DNA of 64,000 bases from Archaeoglobales archaeon (GTDB lineage: Archaea; Halobacteriota; Archaeoglobi; Archaeoglobales; Archaeoglobaceae), in contig JASFYJ010000002.1 of the NCBI GenBank assembly GCA_030055525.1, positions 168,189-232,188 of the forward strand, written 5' to 3'. The translations under genes were made by a program, and so were the position numbers. This document shows, piece by piece, positions 35,961 through 44,424 of the stretch. How positions within the stretch are numbered: the first letter of the stretch is position 1; the number at the start of each line of letters is the position of its first letter. The notes under the pieces are model-generated. The model did no database searches. It had not been told where the DNA came from and was given only the letters and a program-made list of their open reading frames with translations.

Positions 35961-36195
35961 ACTCTTTCACCACAAACAACACATCATAATCTTTAGGCGT
36001 TTTTTTATTTGGCTTCACGAGAGCGAAAGGTGAGGAGACTGGACCAATGACATCCTGCACGACGCCTACTGACTCCATTTTTCTGTTGACTACTTTATCC
36101 CCTATCTTAGGGACATTTGCAGGATTCAATTTGACAACTAGCATTCCGCTTTTTGACATGTGTATTAAATTTCCAAGCTCTACGAGTTTTGTCAT
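35884..36195 (-). CDS. gar1: Gar1, H/ACA RNP protein
   Basis: 103 aa (91 if the internal ATG before SKSG is used). The Gar1 barrel is recognisable: [43 protein letters not shown]. It is part of the H/ACA complex with Cbf5, Nop10 and L7Ae for pseudouridylation. The C-terminal [24 protein letters not shown] is a Gly/Ser/Lys/Arg tail, comparable in spirit to eukaryotic GAR tails, and overlaps the tfb N-terminus. TATA-like elements lie at 36200-36250. Confidence 0.9.
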   Translation of the reverse strand: MTKLVELGNLIHMSKSGMLVVKLNPANVPKIGDKVVNRKMESVGVVQDVIGPVSSPFALVKPNKKTPKDYDVLFVVKEYGGSGEGESKGKGSRKGSRVRKKGD

Positions 36196-36381
36196 CGAAT
36201 TTATAAGTTTTGCGGTAATGTTTATAACTTTTTCGCTCTGAATATATAAACTTTTTTGTTCCCGTTAAGTTGGGTTGGTACGATTCTTTAGAAAAAGAAA
36301 AGTACCAGAAACATAAATTGCGAACTCAGCATTTTTAACTACTTCCACATTTCAATTCCAATTTAATTACACTCCTTAAAA

Positions 36382-36462
36382 CGCCGGGGGTGGGATTTGA
36401 ACCCACGCGGGCAAAGCCCAACAGCTTAGCAGGCTGTCGCCGTACCACTCGGCAACCCCGGC
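36382..36462 (-). tRNA. tRNA-Ser (GCT)
   Basis: Acceptor GCCGGGG/CCCCGGC, discriminator G as expected for Ser. D-arm GCCG/CGGC, anticodon arm ACAGC-CTGCTAA-GCTGT with anticodon GCT, an extended variable arm (TGGGCTTTGCCCGC), and T-arm GTGGG-TTCAAAT-CCCAC. No CCA is encoded. Confidence 0.95.
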
Positions 36463-36603
36463 TTCAAGCAGGACTAGGGTCTTACTGGTTATAAGATTTT
36501 TCTTGAAGTTTTTAAAGGTTCTCTACCAAGAAAAATTAAATATTTATTAAAATAATTTAATTAAGGAGTGATATTTATTTAGCCAATCATTTAGCGACTT
36601 TAA

Positions 36604-36675
36604 CGGGCTCGCCGGGAGTTGAACCCGGATCGGGGGTTCCGGAGACCCCCAGGATGTCCGCTACCCCACGAGCCC
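36604..36675 (-). tRNA. tRNA-Arg (CCG)
   Basis: Acceptor GGGCTCG/CGAGCCC with discriminator G. Anticodon arm GGGGT-CTCCGGA-ACCCC gives anticodon CCG; T-arm CCGGG-TTCAACT-CCCGG. The track's 36654 ORF start lies inside this gene and is not used. A TATA-like CATAAATAAG on the minus strand lies upstream, close to the divergent ACT-domain gene. Confidence 0.93.
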
Positions 36676-36716
36676 GTATTCGAAACTGTCTTATTTATGA
36701 AGGTGTATTTAAAGCT

Positions 36717-37214
36717 ATGTGGAAGAAGATAGCTGAAAAGTTCGAGAAGTATCCATCACAGATAGCTGTAGCTAGAGAGTTTTTAAGGCTCGGAATATCT
36801 ATAAAGAACGGAAAAGCTTTTTGTGGAAATATAGAGCTTATTCCAACAAAAATTGCTGAGGCTATAGGAGTTGACAGAAAAGTTGTTTTGGCAGCTATTT
36901 CAAACATAGAAAGTGATGAAGAGCTAAGAAAAGTCTTTTCATCCTTGAAGCCTGCGGCAAACATAACAGAAGTTGCAAAAATATTAGGATTTGGAGTACT
37001 TGAAGTTTATGCGGATAGTAGAAAGTTTGGAATCGTTGCTGGAGTAACATCGATCCTTGCAAGGGAAAAGATATCTATACGTTACATGCTCGCAGAGGAT
37101 CCAGAGATAAGTGTGGAGTCGAAGATGATACTTGTTACTGAAACAAAAATACCTGGTAAGTTGATCGACGAGATCCTAAAAATAGATGGTGTAGAGAAGG
37201 TTGTGATAAGCTAG
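36717..37214 (+). CDS. ACT-domain regulator-like protein
   Basis: 165 aa from the ATG at 36717; the tracked start lies inside tRNA-Arg. The N-terminal half is helix-rich and HTH-like (EFLRLGISIKNGKAFCGNIELIPTKIAEAIGVDRKVVLAAISNI). The C-terminal half is an ACT-type beta-alpha-beta ligand domain (VLEVYADSRKFGIVAGVTSILAREKISIRYMLAED). It resembles archaeal predicted regulators of amino-acid metabolism. AAGGTG lies about ten bases upstream of the ATG. It stands alone. Confidence 0.8.
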   Translation: MWKKIAEKFEKYPSQIAVAREFLRLGISIKNGKAFCGNIELIPTKIAEAIGVDRKVVLAAISNIESDEELRKVFSSLKPAANITEVAKILGFGVLEVYADSRKFGIVAGVTSILAREKISIRYMLAEDPEISVESKMILVTETKIPGKLIDEILKIDGVEKVVIS

Positions 37215-37251
37215 AAACCAAACTTTATATAACCTTTGCTTAACAAAAAGC

Positions 37252-38583
37252 ATGCGTTATACCTTAGGTGTCCTATTGTTTTTCTTGTTGGTATTACCGG
37301 CAAGTGCTTTGTCTGTGGATTATCAGATATCTCCAGAAATCCTGTTGCCAGGAGATCTAGCCGACTGCATCCTTGAAATTAAAACCACAGAAGAGGTAAA
37401 AATTAACTCTATCTGGATTACAGGTTATGGAGTTAGCATTGAGCCAAAGAACTTTTACTACGTTGGAAACGTATCTGGGGTTTACAAGTTGCCCTTCTCT
37501 ATAAAAGCGGAGAAACCAGGGAAATTCAATGTTGAAGTTCTCATATCTCTGGAAAATGCGACAATAACGCAGAACATAATGGTTGTTGTTGACGATAAGT
37601 TTCCATCTATCTCACTCACCGAACCACTTTACCTTGGAGAGATAAACTATGCAAAATTTTCGATATCTTCTCCTGTAAAGCTTACAGACGTAAAGATAAG
37701 ACCTCTATTTAACTCCATTCCACAAGAAATTTTTATCGGAAATTTAGATGGAAAAGCGGATTTTCAGCTAAAATTTGAACCCCAAGAAAAGCTGGAGTTT
37801 AAGGTATCCTTCTACAATGGACTGAACTATCATGAAATCGTAAGAAGGGTTGAGGCATCGTACTTGCCTTCAAAGGGGGTTTTTGTGAACGTTAACTCCA
37901 GCCATTCTTCTCTTTACGTTGCAGACTGTACAAAGATAAGTGCTGAAATTTCAAACTTAAGGGGAGATGCTGTATACACTCTTAAAATTAGAGCCTTAAG
38001 TGACCTTGGAACGTTCGATTCCGAATTAAAGGAGCTGAGTAAGCTCGATAGCAAGAGCACTAAAGTTGTAGATTTTGTTTACACGCCACTAAGCAGCGGA
38101 GAAGATACGGTAAAAATTGTCATAGAATTTAAAGATGAATTTGGAAAGGAGTACATTGTCGAGAAGGAACTTAAAATCAAGGTTTTGGATAGCTATCCTT
38201 TGCTACTCAGCCTAACTACAACTGGAATTGGTAAAGTGTCGATAGCTGGAGTTGTAAGTAACGTTGGAAGAAGCGCTGTATACAACGTTTACGTGGTAGC
38301 AACGTGTATTGATAAGGCTGAGGAATTCGTAGGTAACGTAGACCCTTCGGATTACCAAACGTTCGATTTGAGTTTGAGGTGCAACAAGACGGCAAAAGTA
38401 ACTGTAACTTGGACAAACGAAATTGGAAAAAATTTTGAAATAACAAGATTTCTGGAAATTTCTGGTACAGAGAAGGAAGACACCTCTGTTAGTCAGATAT
38501 CTTTGTTTGTCTCATTGGGCGCTTTGGTTTTGGTGATAGCAATAATCTTTGCCATCTTGTGGAGGTATAAGAGAAGAACATGA
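37252..38583 (+). CDS. Secreted, membrane-anchored Ig/CARDB-like protein
   Basis: 443 aa. Signal peptide MRYTLGVLLFFLLVLPASALS, then repeated beta-sandwich segments (about residues 25-410), with a C-terminal transmembrane helix (ISLFVSLGALVLVIAIIFAILW) and basic RYKRRT stop-transfer. Such S-layer-related proteins often precede LolD/FtsX-type ABC transporters in archaea. It is coupled by a 4-base overlap to the ATPase gene. It is likely the extracellular part of the same export or cell-surface-remodelling system. Confidence 0.8.
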   Translation: MRYTLGVLLFFLLVLPASALSVDYQISPEILLPGDLADCILEIKTTEEVKINSIWITGYGVSIEPKNFYYVGNVSGVYKLPFSIKAEKPGKFNVEVLISLENATITQNIMVVVDDKFPSISLTEPLYLGEINYAKFSISSPVKLTDVKIRPLFNSIPQEIFIGNLDGKADFQLKFEPQEKLEFKVSFYNGLNYHEIVRRVEASYLPSKGVFVNVNSSHSSLYVADCTKISAEISNLRGDAVYTLKIRALSDLGTFDSELKELSKLDSKSTKVVDFVYTPLSSGEDTVKIVIEFKDEFGKEYIVEKELKIKVLDSYPLLLSLTTTGIGKVSIAGVVSNVGRSAVYNVYVVATCIDKAEEFVGNVDPSDYQTFDLSLRCNKTAKVTVTWTNEIGKNFEITRFLEISGTEKEDTSVSQISLFVSLGALVLVIAIIFAILWRYKRRT

Positions 38584-39266
38584 AGATAATTGAATTGATA
38601 GATGTTCAAAAGATCTACAAAACCCAGTATTATGAAGTTCATGCCCTCAGAGGGATAAGTTTTGACGTTGAGAAGGGGGACTTTTTGATAATAATGGGTC
38701 CTTCGGGAAGTGGTAAGAGCACACTTTTGCATCTGATTGGATGCTTAGATAAGCCAAGCGCAGGAAAAGTTTTGATAAATGGTGTTGAAACATCGAAACT
38801 CAGCGATTTTGAACTTACGAATTTAAGAAGGGACAACATAGGTTTCATATTTCAGCAGTACAATCTCGTATCAACCCTTACAGCTCTTGAAAATGTCGAA
38901 CTTCCAATGCTCTTTAAAGGCACTCCAAAGAATTTAAGACAAAAAAGAGCGAAAGAACTTCTAGAACTTGTCGGGCTTGAAAAGGAGATAGACAGGCGGC
39001 CAAATGAGCTGAGCGGTGGACAGCAGCAAAGAGTTGCGATAGCAAGAGCTTTAGCAAACAGCCCATCTGTTCTACTATGCGATGAACCCACTGGAAATCT
39101 AGATAGCAAAACAGGAGAGCAGATAATGAAAATTATCAGAGATCTAAATGAAGAGAAAGGTGTTACAGTGGTCCTCGTTACTCATGATGTAAATTTGAAA
39201 AAGTTCGGCGATACGGTGATCCACCTTAGAGATGGAAAGATACAGGAGGTAGAGCATGTACATTGA
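38580..39266 (+). CDS. ABC transporter ATP-binding protein (LolD/MacB type)
   Basis: 228 aa. Walker A GPSGSGKST, Q-loop FIFQQYNL, signature LSGGQQQRVAIARAL, Walker B VLLCDEPTGNLD, and switch His in VLVTHD. EPTGNLD is typical of the LolD/FtsE/MacB group, which drives mechanical or lipid/peptide export rather than solute uptake. It overlaps the secreted protein gene by 4 bases and the permease gene by 11. Confidence 0.95.
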   Translation: MKIIELIDVQKIYKTQYYEVHALRGISFDVEKGDFLIIMGPSGSGKSTLLHLIGCLDKPSAGKVLINGVETSKLSDFELTNLRRDNIGFIFQQYNLVSTLTALENVELPMLFKGTPKNLRQKRAKELLELVGLEKEIDRRPNELSGGQQQRVAIARALANSPSVLLCDEPTGNLDSKTGEQIMKIIRDLNEEKGVTVVLVTHDVNLKKFGDTVIHLRDGKIQEVEHVH

Positions 39267-40383
39267 TATCGCCCGGAGAAATCTGGAAAGAGCAAAAATT
39301 AGAAGCGTTTTAGCAGTCGTTGGAATATTTATTGGTGTCATGGCTGTTGGAGCAATAGGAATTTTTGGAGAAAGCTTGAAAGTGGCTGTGATGCAGAACT
39401 TTGAAGATGTAGCAAACGAAATAGTTGTCTATCCGAACCCGCAGCAAGGTTATTCTTACGTTGAAGATAGAGACATCAGGACAATAGAAAAAATACCTGG
39501 AGTTAAATCTGCTATAGCTTTAAGATCCGATGCTTTGTCGCTTGAATTCAAGAACAAAAAAATAATAGCTACAGTATATGCTATGGACGAAAAAAATCTC
39601 AAAGAAATGTTTGAAGCCGATAAAGGTTCAATAAAACTTTCCAGTGGAAGCTGTGTAGTTGGAAAAAGATTGGCAGATTTTCTTTCTTTGAAAATTGGAT
39701 CGAAGATAACTTTGGAAGGAAGAGAACTTAAAGTAGCTGCAATACTGAAAGACGTTGGCGCAAGATTCGATATAAATCCAAACTTTGCCGTCTTGGTTTC
39801 GGAGGATGATTTCAAAAAGATTTCAGGTTCAGAAGTTTCGATGGTTATAGTGAAGGCTGAAAGTCTGGAGGATGTTCCGGAAATAAAAAAGGCCATTGAA
39901 GAGAGGATCAACAAAAAAGAGGAGAAATTGATTGTTGTAGAGATGAAAATGATACTGCAAACAATAGAAAATGCATTTGGGCAAATAAATTTGTTTTTAA
40001 TGGCAATAGCTGCGATTTCGTTGCTTGTGGCTGGAGTCAGCATTCTAAATATAATGCTAATGTCCACGATAGAAAGAACGAAAGAGATCGGAGTAATGAG
40101 AGCAATAGGAGCGCAGAGATCAACAATTTTAAAAATTTTTATAACAGAAGCTGCTATCTTGGGGTTAATCGGTTCGATGATAGGCAGTGCTTTAAGCTTG
40201 GTAGGAGGAATACTGATAGATTACGCAATACTGCAAGACTGGAGCTACGCTTTACAACCTTCAACGGTATTTTACATAATTTTAGGTTTATCTGTCGGGA
40301 TCTCAACAGCAATCTTTAGCGGCCTATATCCAGCCTGGAAGGCAAGCAAGCTTGAGCCAATAGAGGCTCTTAGGTATGAGTAA
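39256..40383 (+). CDS. ABC transporter permease (MacB/FtsX family)
   Basis: 375 aa. One N-terminal membrane helix (VLAVVGIFIGVMAVGAIGIF), a large extracytoplasmic MacB-type domain (about 45-245), and three C-terminal helices including ILNIMLMSTIERTKEIGVMRAIGAQR, the FtsX coupling segment. The ending GLYPAWKASKLEPIEALRYE is the family signature. It pairs with the ATPase at 38580. The substrate is unknown. It converges on the TctA-like gene, overlapping its 3' end by 14 bases. Confidence 0.93.
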   Translation: MYIDIARRNLERAKIRSVLAVVGIFIGVMAVGAIGIFGESLKVAVMQNFEDVANEIVVYPNPQQGYSYVEDRDIRTIEKIPGVKSAIALRSDALSLEFKNKKIIATVYAMDEKNLKEMFEADKGSIKLSSGSCVVGKRLADFLSLKIGSKITLEGRELKVAAILKDVGARFDINPNFAVLVSEDDFKKISGSEVSMVIVKAESLEDVPEIKKAIEERINKKEEKLIVVEMKMILQTIENAFGQINLFLMAIAAISLLVAGVSILNIMLMSTIERTKEIGVMRAIGAQRSTILKIFITEAAILGLIGSMIGSALSLVGGILIDYAILQDWSYALQPSTVFYIILGLSVGISTAIFSGLYPAWKASKLEPIEALRYE

Positions 40384-41512
40384 GGTAATAGATTATAACG
40401 GGAAGCATAAGGCAACCCATACAGTTGACTCTTTTTACTTTCAATCTTACAGCCAAAATACCGATAAAAGAAGCGGCAAAGAATAATATTAGACCAAAAG
40501 GTCCTGTTAGGTAACCTATTAAAATAATGAGAAACCCAAGTACAGCTAAAGAAAGCTTTCCTGCTTTAAATTTTGATATCTTCTCCGATAAAAGATAACC
40601 AAACGCAATTGTTACTAGCAGAGCAGCAAATGCTGAAATAATAGCCAGAACAATAATATTCAGAACTTCGGGGTAGTAATGTAGCTTTTTTAAAGCATCT
40701 GCAGCACCACTGCGAGTTCTGTTTGTGACAATGTAAAAGAACAAACAAAGAATTGCATTTGCGCTGTTTGCAGCGCTTATTGCAGAAATGTACCTCTCTT
40801 CCTTTTTCTCGCCAAGCGTTGATACGACAGTTGCCACTCCACTGCTTATTCCAGGAAAAAGACTTACAAAAAATCCAGCTAGAGTACCCTTGGTTACAGA
40901 ATCTAAATCCGGTATTTTAAGCATCTTTTTCTGTTCCGGAACGGGATTTGAAGATGAAAAAACCAAGACTGGAGTTGCAAAAAGTCCCGTTAAAAGGGGT
41001 AACAAAACAGATCCAGCTGGATGAATCTCAAAAAGCTGGGAATTTTTTAGTGCTACGTATCCAAGAAAACCTGAAATTAGGAATATTAGAAGGGCGTAAG
41101 TTCTTTTTAGCCATGCAGAATATCTTCCGGCAAAGGGCTCCCCTTTTTCACTAAAAATTAGAAAAAAAGCGATGAATATCAAAACGTAGGGGGTCAAGAA
41201 CCTTAAAAGGCTGTAGTTGTGAGCGATGCTGTGTATCGTCAAGTATAACGGTAAAGAAATTACGATGCTTAAAAAAGATGCTAAAGCTGATATCGTTATG
41301 ACTTCGAAACCTCTACCCTCGAGTACCATCTTATGCGATGGTAAAACACTTAAAGCCGTATCTTCATCTGGAACACCTAAAAAAGTGGCTGGAATTATGT
41401 TTACAACTGTATACGTTATGGCAGAGGATATTATTATTACTCCCACATCCCCAAAGTTTGGAGCGGCTAAAAGAAGGAGCGCTGCAAAGGTGTTACTGTG
41501 TATACCTGGCAC
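40370..41512 (-). CDS. TctA-like (COG1784-type) membrane protein, start region possibly frameshifted
   Basis: 380 aa from a GTG at 41512, with about nine to ten hydrophobic segments. The motifs PGIHSNTFAALL and GVPDEDTALSVLPSH fit the archaeal TctA-like permease family. The family's leading LG-hydrophobic stretch is encoded upstream in the same frame (IGIILGTIAGLVPGIH) but without a normal start codon. An ATG just upstream (GGTATGAACTAGCC) would give MELAIGIILGT... if one G were present. So either a one-base deletion or error removed the start, or a rare start is used. Confidence 0.75.
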   Translation of the reverse strand: MPGIHSNTFAALLLLAAPNFGDVGVIIISSAITYTVVNIIPATFLGVPDEDTALSVLPSHKMVLEGRGFEVITISALASFLSIVISLPLYLTIHSIAHNYSLLRFLTPYVLIFIAFFLIFSEKGEPFAGRYSAWLKRTYALLIFLISGFLGYVALKNSQLFEIHPAGSVLLPLLTGLFATPVLVFSSSNPVPEQKKMLKIPDLDSVTKGTLAGFFVSLFPGISSGVATVVSTLGEKKEERYISAISAANSANAILCLFFYIVTNRTRSGAADALKKLHYYPEVLNIIVLAIISAFAALLVTIAFGYLLSEKISKFKAGKLSLAVLGFLIILIGYLTGPFGLILFFAASFIGILAVRLKVKRVNCMGCLMLPVIIYYLTHT

Positions 41513-41614
41513 AAGGCCAGCAATCGTGCCCAGTATTATTCCTATGGCTAGTTCATACCACAGTTACAGGTTAGCTACCAGCTATTAAACTTTATGGCAA
41601 ATGCTTAATAAAAA

Positions 41615-43471
41615 TTAAATTCCCAAAGCTCTTCTTTTTTCAACGATTACTTTCTCAAGTAGCTCCACAGCCTTTACAGGATCTTCTTCGATAATTAATT
41701 TCCCTCCAGTAAGCTTTTCCACATCATCTGTCAGCAATTTTACAACCTTCTCGCTTCCAGTCACTGGAGGAACTGGCGAAACGTGGGTTGCGAGCCCGTA
41801 GGCTACTGCAAAAACAGCATCTATTGTTGCCTTCTGCTCCATGTATTCTGGAGCTGTAACTGCTACTGGAAGCTGTGGAATGTCAACGCCAAGTTTTTCA
41901 GCAAACAATCTTAACAAATAAGCTGCTCTGCCAACGTCGGTGCAAGTTCCAAAGCTTAAAACTGGAGGTATCTTTAAAGCTTCGCAAACGGCTTTAAGCC
42001 CTTCTCCAGCCAATTCTTTTGCTTCCAAGCTTGTAAGTCCTGCAACTTGCAATCCAGCGTTTCCACAGCCCATTGATAGCACAAATATGTCTCTCTTTAT
42101 CAGTTCCTTTGCAATCGCAACTGTGTTTTCATCGTGGGGACCATTTTTCAGTGTTGTGCAGCTTACAAGTGCTACAACTCCCTTTATTTTTCCATCTTTT
42201 ATCGCATTCAAGAGCGTTTCAAAGCCTACAAGCTTTTCTATTGCCTCAATGGAGAAACCAACAACTATTTTTTGCTTTTTGTCTATTTTTACTGCTTTAC
42301 TTTTGTCCCTGTTCCTAAAGTTTTCGATGGCCATTTCTATAAGCTTTTTCGCTATCTTTTCGACCTCTTCAGCTCTGTAATCAAGTCCCTCATCGATTCC
42401 CCTGAACCTTACAAGTCTGCTCACTGGAACAATTTTTACACCATATTTCTGATACTCTGGCAAAGAAGGTAGAGCACAGTTCATATCAGCGGCGAATACA
42501 TCAACGCAACCCGTAGCTAATGCAAATTCCTGAACAATCCAATTACCGACTATTCCAGCGAATACTGGGCTTTTAACACGCTGTAAAATTTCCTGACCAG
42601 TCTCTATAAAACCTATGATTCGCAAACCCTTTGCACCCGCTTTTCTTGCCATTTCTTGCACTTCATCTCTTTCAGCTAGCTTTATCAAAGCCATGCCAAC
42701 GAAGGGTTCGTGTCCATCTACCGCAATGTTTACGTATTCAGCTTCGAGAATTCCCATGTCTGCAAAGCTTACATGGGGCATCGGAGTGCCAAAAATTATG
42801 TCTTGGATCATTTCTAGCACGAACTGCGCAGCAATGCAGGTCGTGATACTCATAGACATACTCTTCTTTGCCAGTGAAACATAATTCGAATCAACGTTTG
42901 TCATCGCCGAGCTTCCCATAACCAGAAGCTCCTCAAAAACTCCTTCAGCGATAATTCCAAGCTTTTTCCAGATTTCTTTCCTCTTTTCAGGAGCAATAAT
43001 CTCCACGATCTTGCTTTTCTCTGTAGAGCTTAGATCTGCTATAATAAAATCCGCCAACCTTATTGCAGTCTCTTTAATATCTTTGCCTTCAATTCCGAGC
43101 AAATTTGCAAGCCACCTAAGTTTTTCAGGTTCTTTTATCTCATAGGGTGTTTTTCCTTCAGCTGTAGCTTTGAGCGTTTTCGCAGCATCGATTGCATGGT
43201 AAGTGTATGCCTGAGTTCCGAGCATGTTCTTAAAAACAAAGTTTCTCATTACCATTCCCGCCGCATCGATTCCGCAGGCTCCATAGGGATTCTTCTCTGT
43301 AATTCTACAGGGACCCATGCTACAAAGCTGACAACTTAAGCCTTTTGTGCAGAATGGACAACGAGTCTTTTCCTGTTCGTTAAATCTGTCCACGACGTTT
43401 GTAATCTCGTTCTTCACTTTCTCGTACATTCGATTTACGCTTTCGTGATAACTTGGTTTTTCGAGTTTCAT
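41615..43471 (-). CDS. cooS: Anaerobic carbon monoxide dehydrogenase catalytic subunit
   Basis: 618 aa, CooS type. The N-terminal D- and B-cluster Cys are in CPFCTKGLSCQLCSMGPCRI and YGACGIDAAG; C-cluster ligands lie in the HVSFADMG region, CVDVFAADMNC, VALVSCTT, SMGCGNAG and GTCTDVGRAA. It oxidises CO to CO2 with ferredoxin. There is no adjacent CooF, CooC or ACS gene, so it is a stand-alone enzyme. An HTH_10 regulator lies 58 bases upstream on the same strand and may control it. Confidence 0.96.
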   Translation of the reverse strand: MKLEKPSYHESVNRMYEKVKNEITNVVDRFNEQEKTRCPFCTKGLSCQLCSMGPCRITEKNPYGACGIDAAGMVMRNFVFKNMLGTQAYTYHAIDAAKTLKATAEGKTPYEIKEPEKLRWLANLLGIEGKDIKETAIRLADFIIADLSSTEKSKIVEIIAPEKRKEIWKKLGIIAEGVFEELLVMGSSAMTNVDSNYVSLAKKSMSMSITTCIAAQFVLEMIQDIIFGTPMPHVSFADMGILEAEYVNIAVDGHEPFVGMALIKLAERDEVQEMARKAGAKGLRIIGFIETGQEILQRVKSPVFAGIVGNWIVQEFALATGCVDVFAADMNCALPSLPEYQKYGVKIVPVSRLVRFRGIDEGLDYRAEEVEKIAKKLIEMAIENFRNRDKSKAVKIDKKQKIVVGFSIEAIEKLVGFETLLNAIKDGKIKGVVALVSCTTLKNGPHDENTVAIAKELIKRDIFVLSMGCGNAGLQVAGLTSLEAKELAGEGLKAVCEALKIPPVLSFGTCTDVGRAAYLLRLFAEKLGVDIPQLPVAVTAPEYMEQKATIDAVFAVAYGLATHVSPVPPVTGSEKVVKLLTDDVEKLTGGKLIIEEDPVKAVELLEKVIVEKRRALGI

Positions 43472-43529
43472 AAAGTGTATATCTCATAATAAATAGATAA
43501 GTTTTCGCCCGAATATGTTCGCCACTCTC

Positions 43530-44129
43530 TTACTCTAAAAGCCTTTTCAACATCTTTTTCTGTGCTCTTCTTAAAATCTCTGAAAGTGTTGAAGGAGCTA
43601 TTTCAAGTTGTTTTGCAAGTTCTTCAAGTTTTATCTTTCTTGGATATTCAAAAAATCCTTTTTCTAGAGCAATTTTAAGTATTTCCTCCTCTTTAAAAGT
43701 CATTTCATCTTTGGATTCAAAAAAGCCTTTGTAAATTATTTCATAATCGATATTTTCATCTTCAAGCGCCTCGATTATTTTTAAAAAGCTCTCACTGTCG
43801 CAAAGCAAACTCCAAACGATCTTTTCACCTTCGATCCTCATTTTTGTTATCAAACCTCCATTTTTAAGCAACATCGATGCTATTAAACATGGATGTTCTT
43901 TTAAAAGAACTCTTGCAGAGCTTTTTGTAACTCTGAACCCTTCGCAAAATTCAGGGAGACTTTTTATTAAATTCTCTATATCTTCACTTTTAAGCTTCAG
44001 CAGACCTCTAACTGCATCATCGAAGTTCGATAAATTTTCTATCTCTACCTCAACTCTTTTTGCGACCTCCTTCAAACCATCAAAAACGCAGTTTTCTAAG
44101 ATAGGGGTAGTTATTTCGATTTTTAGCAT
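43530..44129 (-). CDS. HTH_10 (bacterio-opsin activator-like) transcription regulator
   Basis: 199 aa. A C-terminal HTH_10 domain is clear: LTFKEEEILKIALEKGFFEYPRKIKLEELAKQLEIAPSTLSEILRRAQKKMLK (reading TFKEEE in this protein). The N-terminal ~140 residues are a predicted ligand or sensor region with scattered Cys (C14, C81-region, C110-region) that could sense redox or CO; this is speculative. It is upstream of cooS in the same direction with a 58-base gap, so a regulatory link is likely. Confidence 0.85.
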   Translation of the reverse strand: MLKIEITTPILENCVFDGLKEVAKRVEVEIENLSNFDDAVRGLLKLKSEDIENLIKSLPEFCEGFRVTKSSARVLLKEHPCLIASMLLKNGGLITKMRIEGEKIVWSLLCDSESFLKIIEALEDENIDYEIIYKGFFESKDEMTFKEEEILKIALEKGFFEYPRKIKLEELAKQLEIAPSTLSEILRRAQKKMLKRLLE

Positions 44130-44424
44130 GTAGCTGTAGAGACGTTTAGCCTTAAATCACTTTCTTGAACTTTTAACTCAAAGACGGATTATAATTTTTA
44201 TTAGTTTTATAATGTTCAAATTTTTGAATTTTGCTTTCCTATTCTCTAAACCCTACAGCTTCAAAAAGATAGCTTATATAAAATTTAATCCTATATAAAA
44301 TTTAAAATTCTGGTAAAATAAATATCGCTAGAGCGAAAAGAATATATTTCTTAAGAGCAAAAATAATACTAGAAAACTCAATTGTCTAACGGATTGTTGC
44401 AAAATTTAAAGGAGGTGATAAATT
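44130..44424. promoter_or_regulatory. AT-rich divergent intergenic region with duplicated TATA-like element
   Basis: 295 bases between the divergent HTH_10 gene and the MFS gene, with no open frame. TATATAAAATTTAA occurs twice, at 44275-44288 and 44292-44305, 17 bases apart. The MFS gene is preceded by a strong AAAGGAGGTGAT ribosome site ending near 44416. The duplicate could give two alternative start points or a regulator site overlapping the TATA box. Confidence 0.5.

Noticed and set aside
36654-36716. Upstream start of the ACT-domain gene
   Set aside because: It lies inside tRNA-Arg(CCG) on the other strand; the ATG at 36717 gives a normal N-terminus.
40788-41588. Plus-strand ORFs opposite the TctA-like gene
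   Set aside because: No family features; the minus-strand frame gives a coherent membrane protein.
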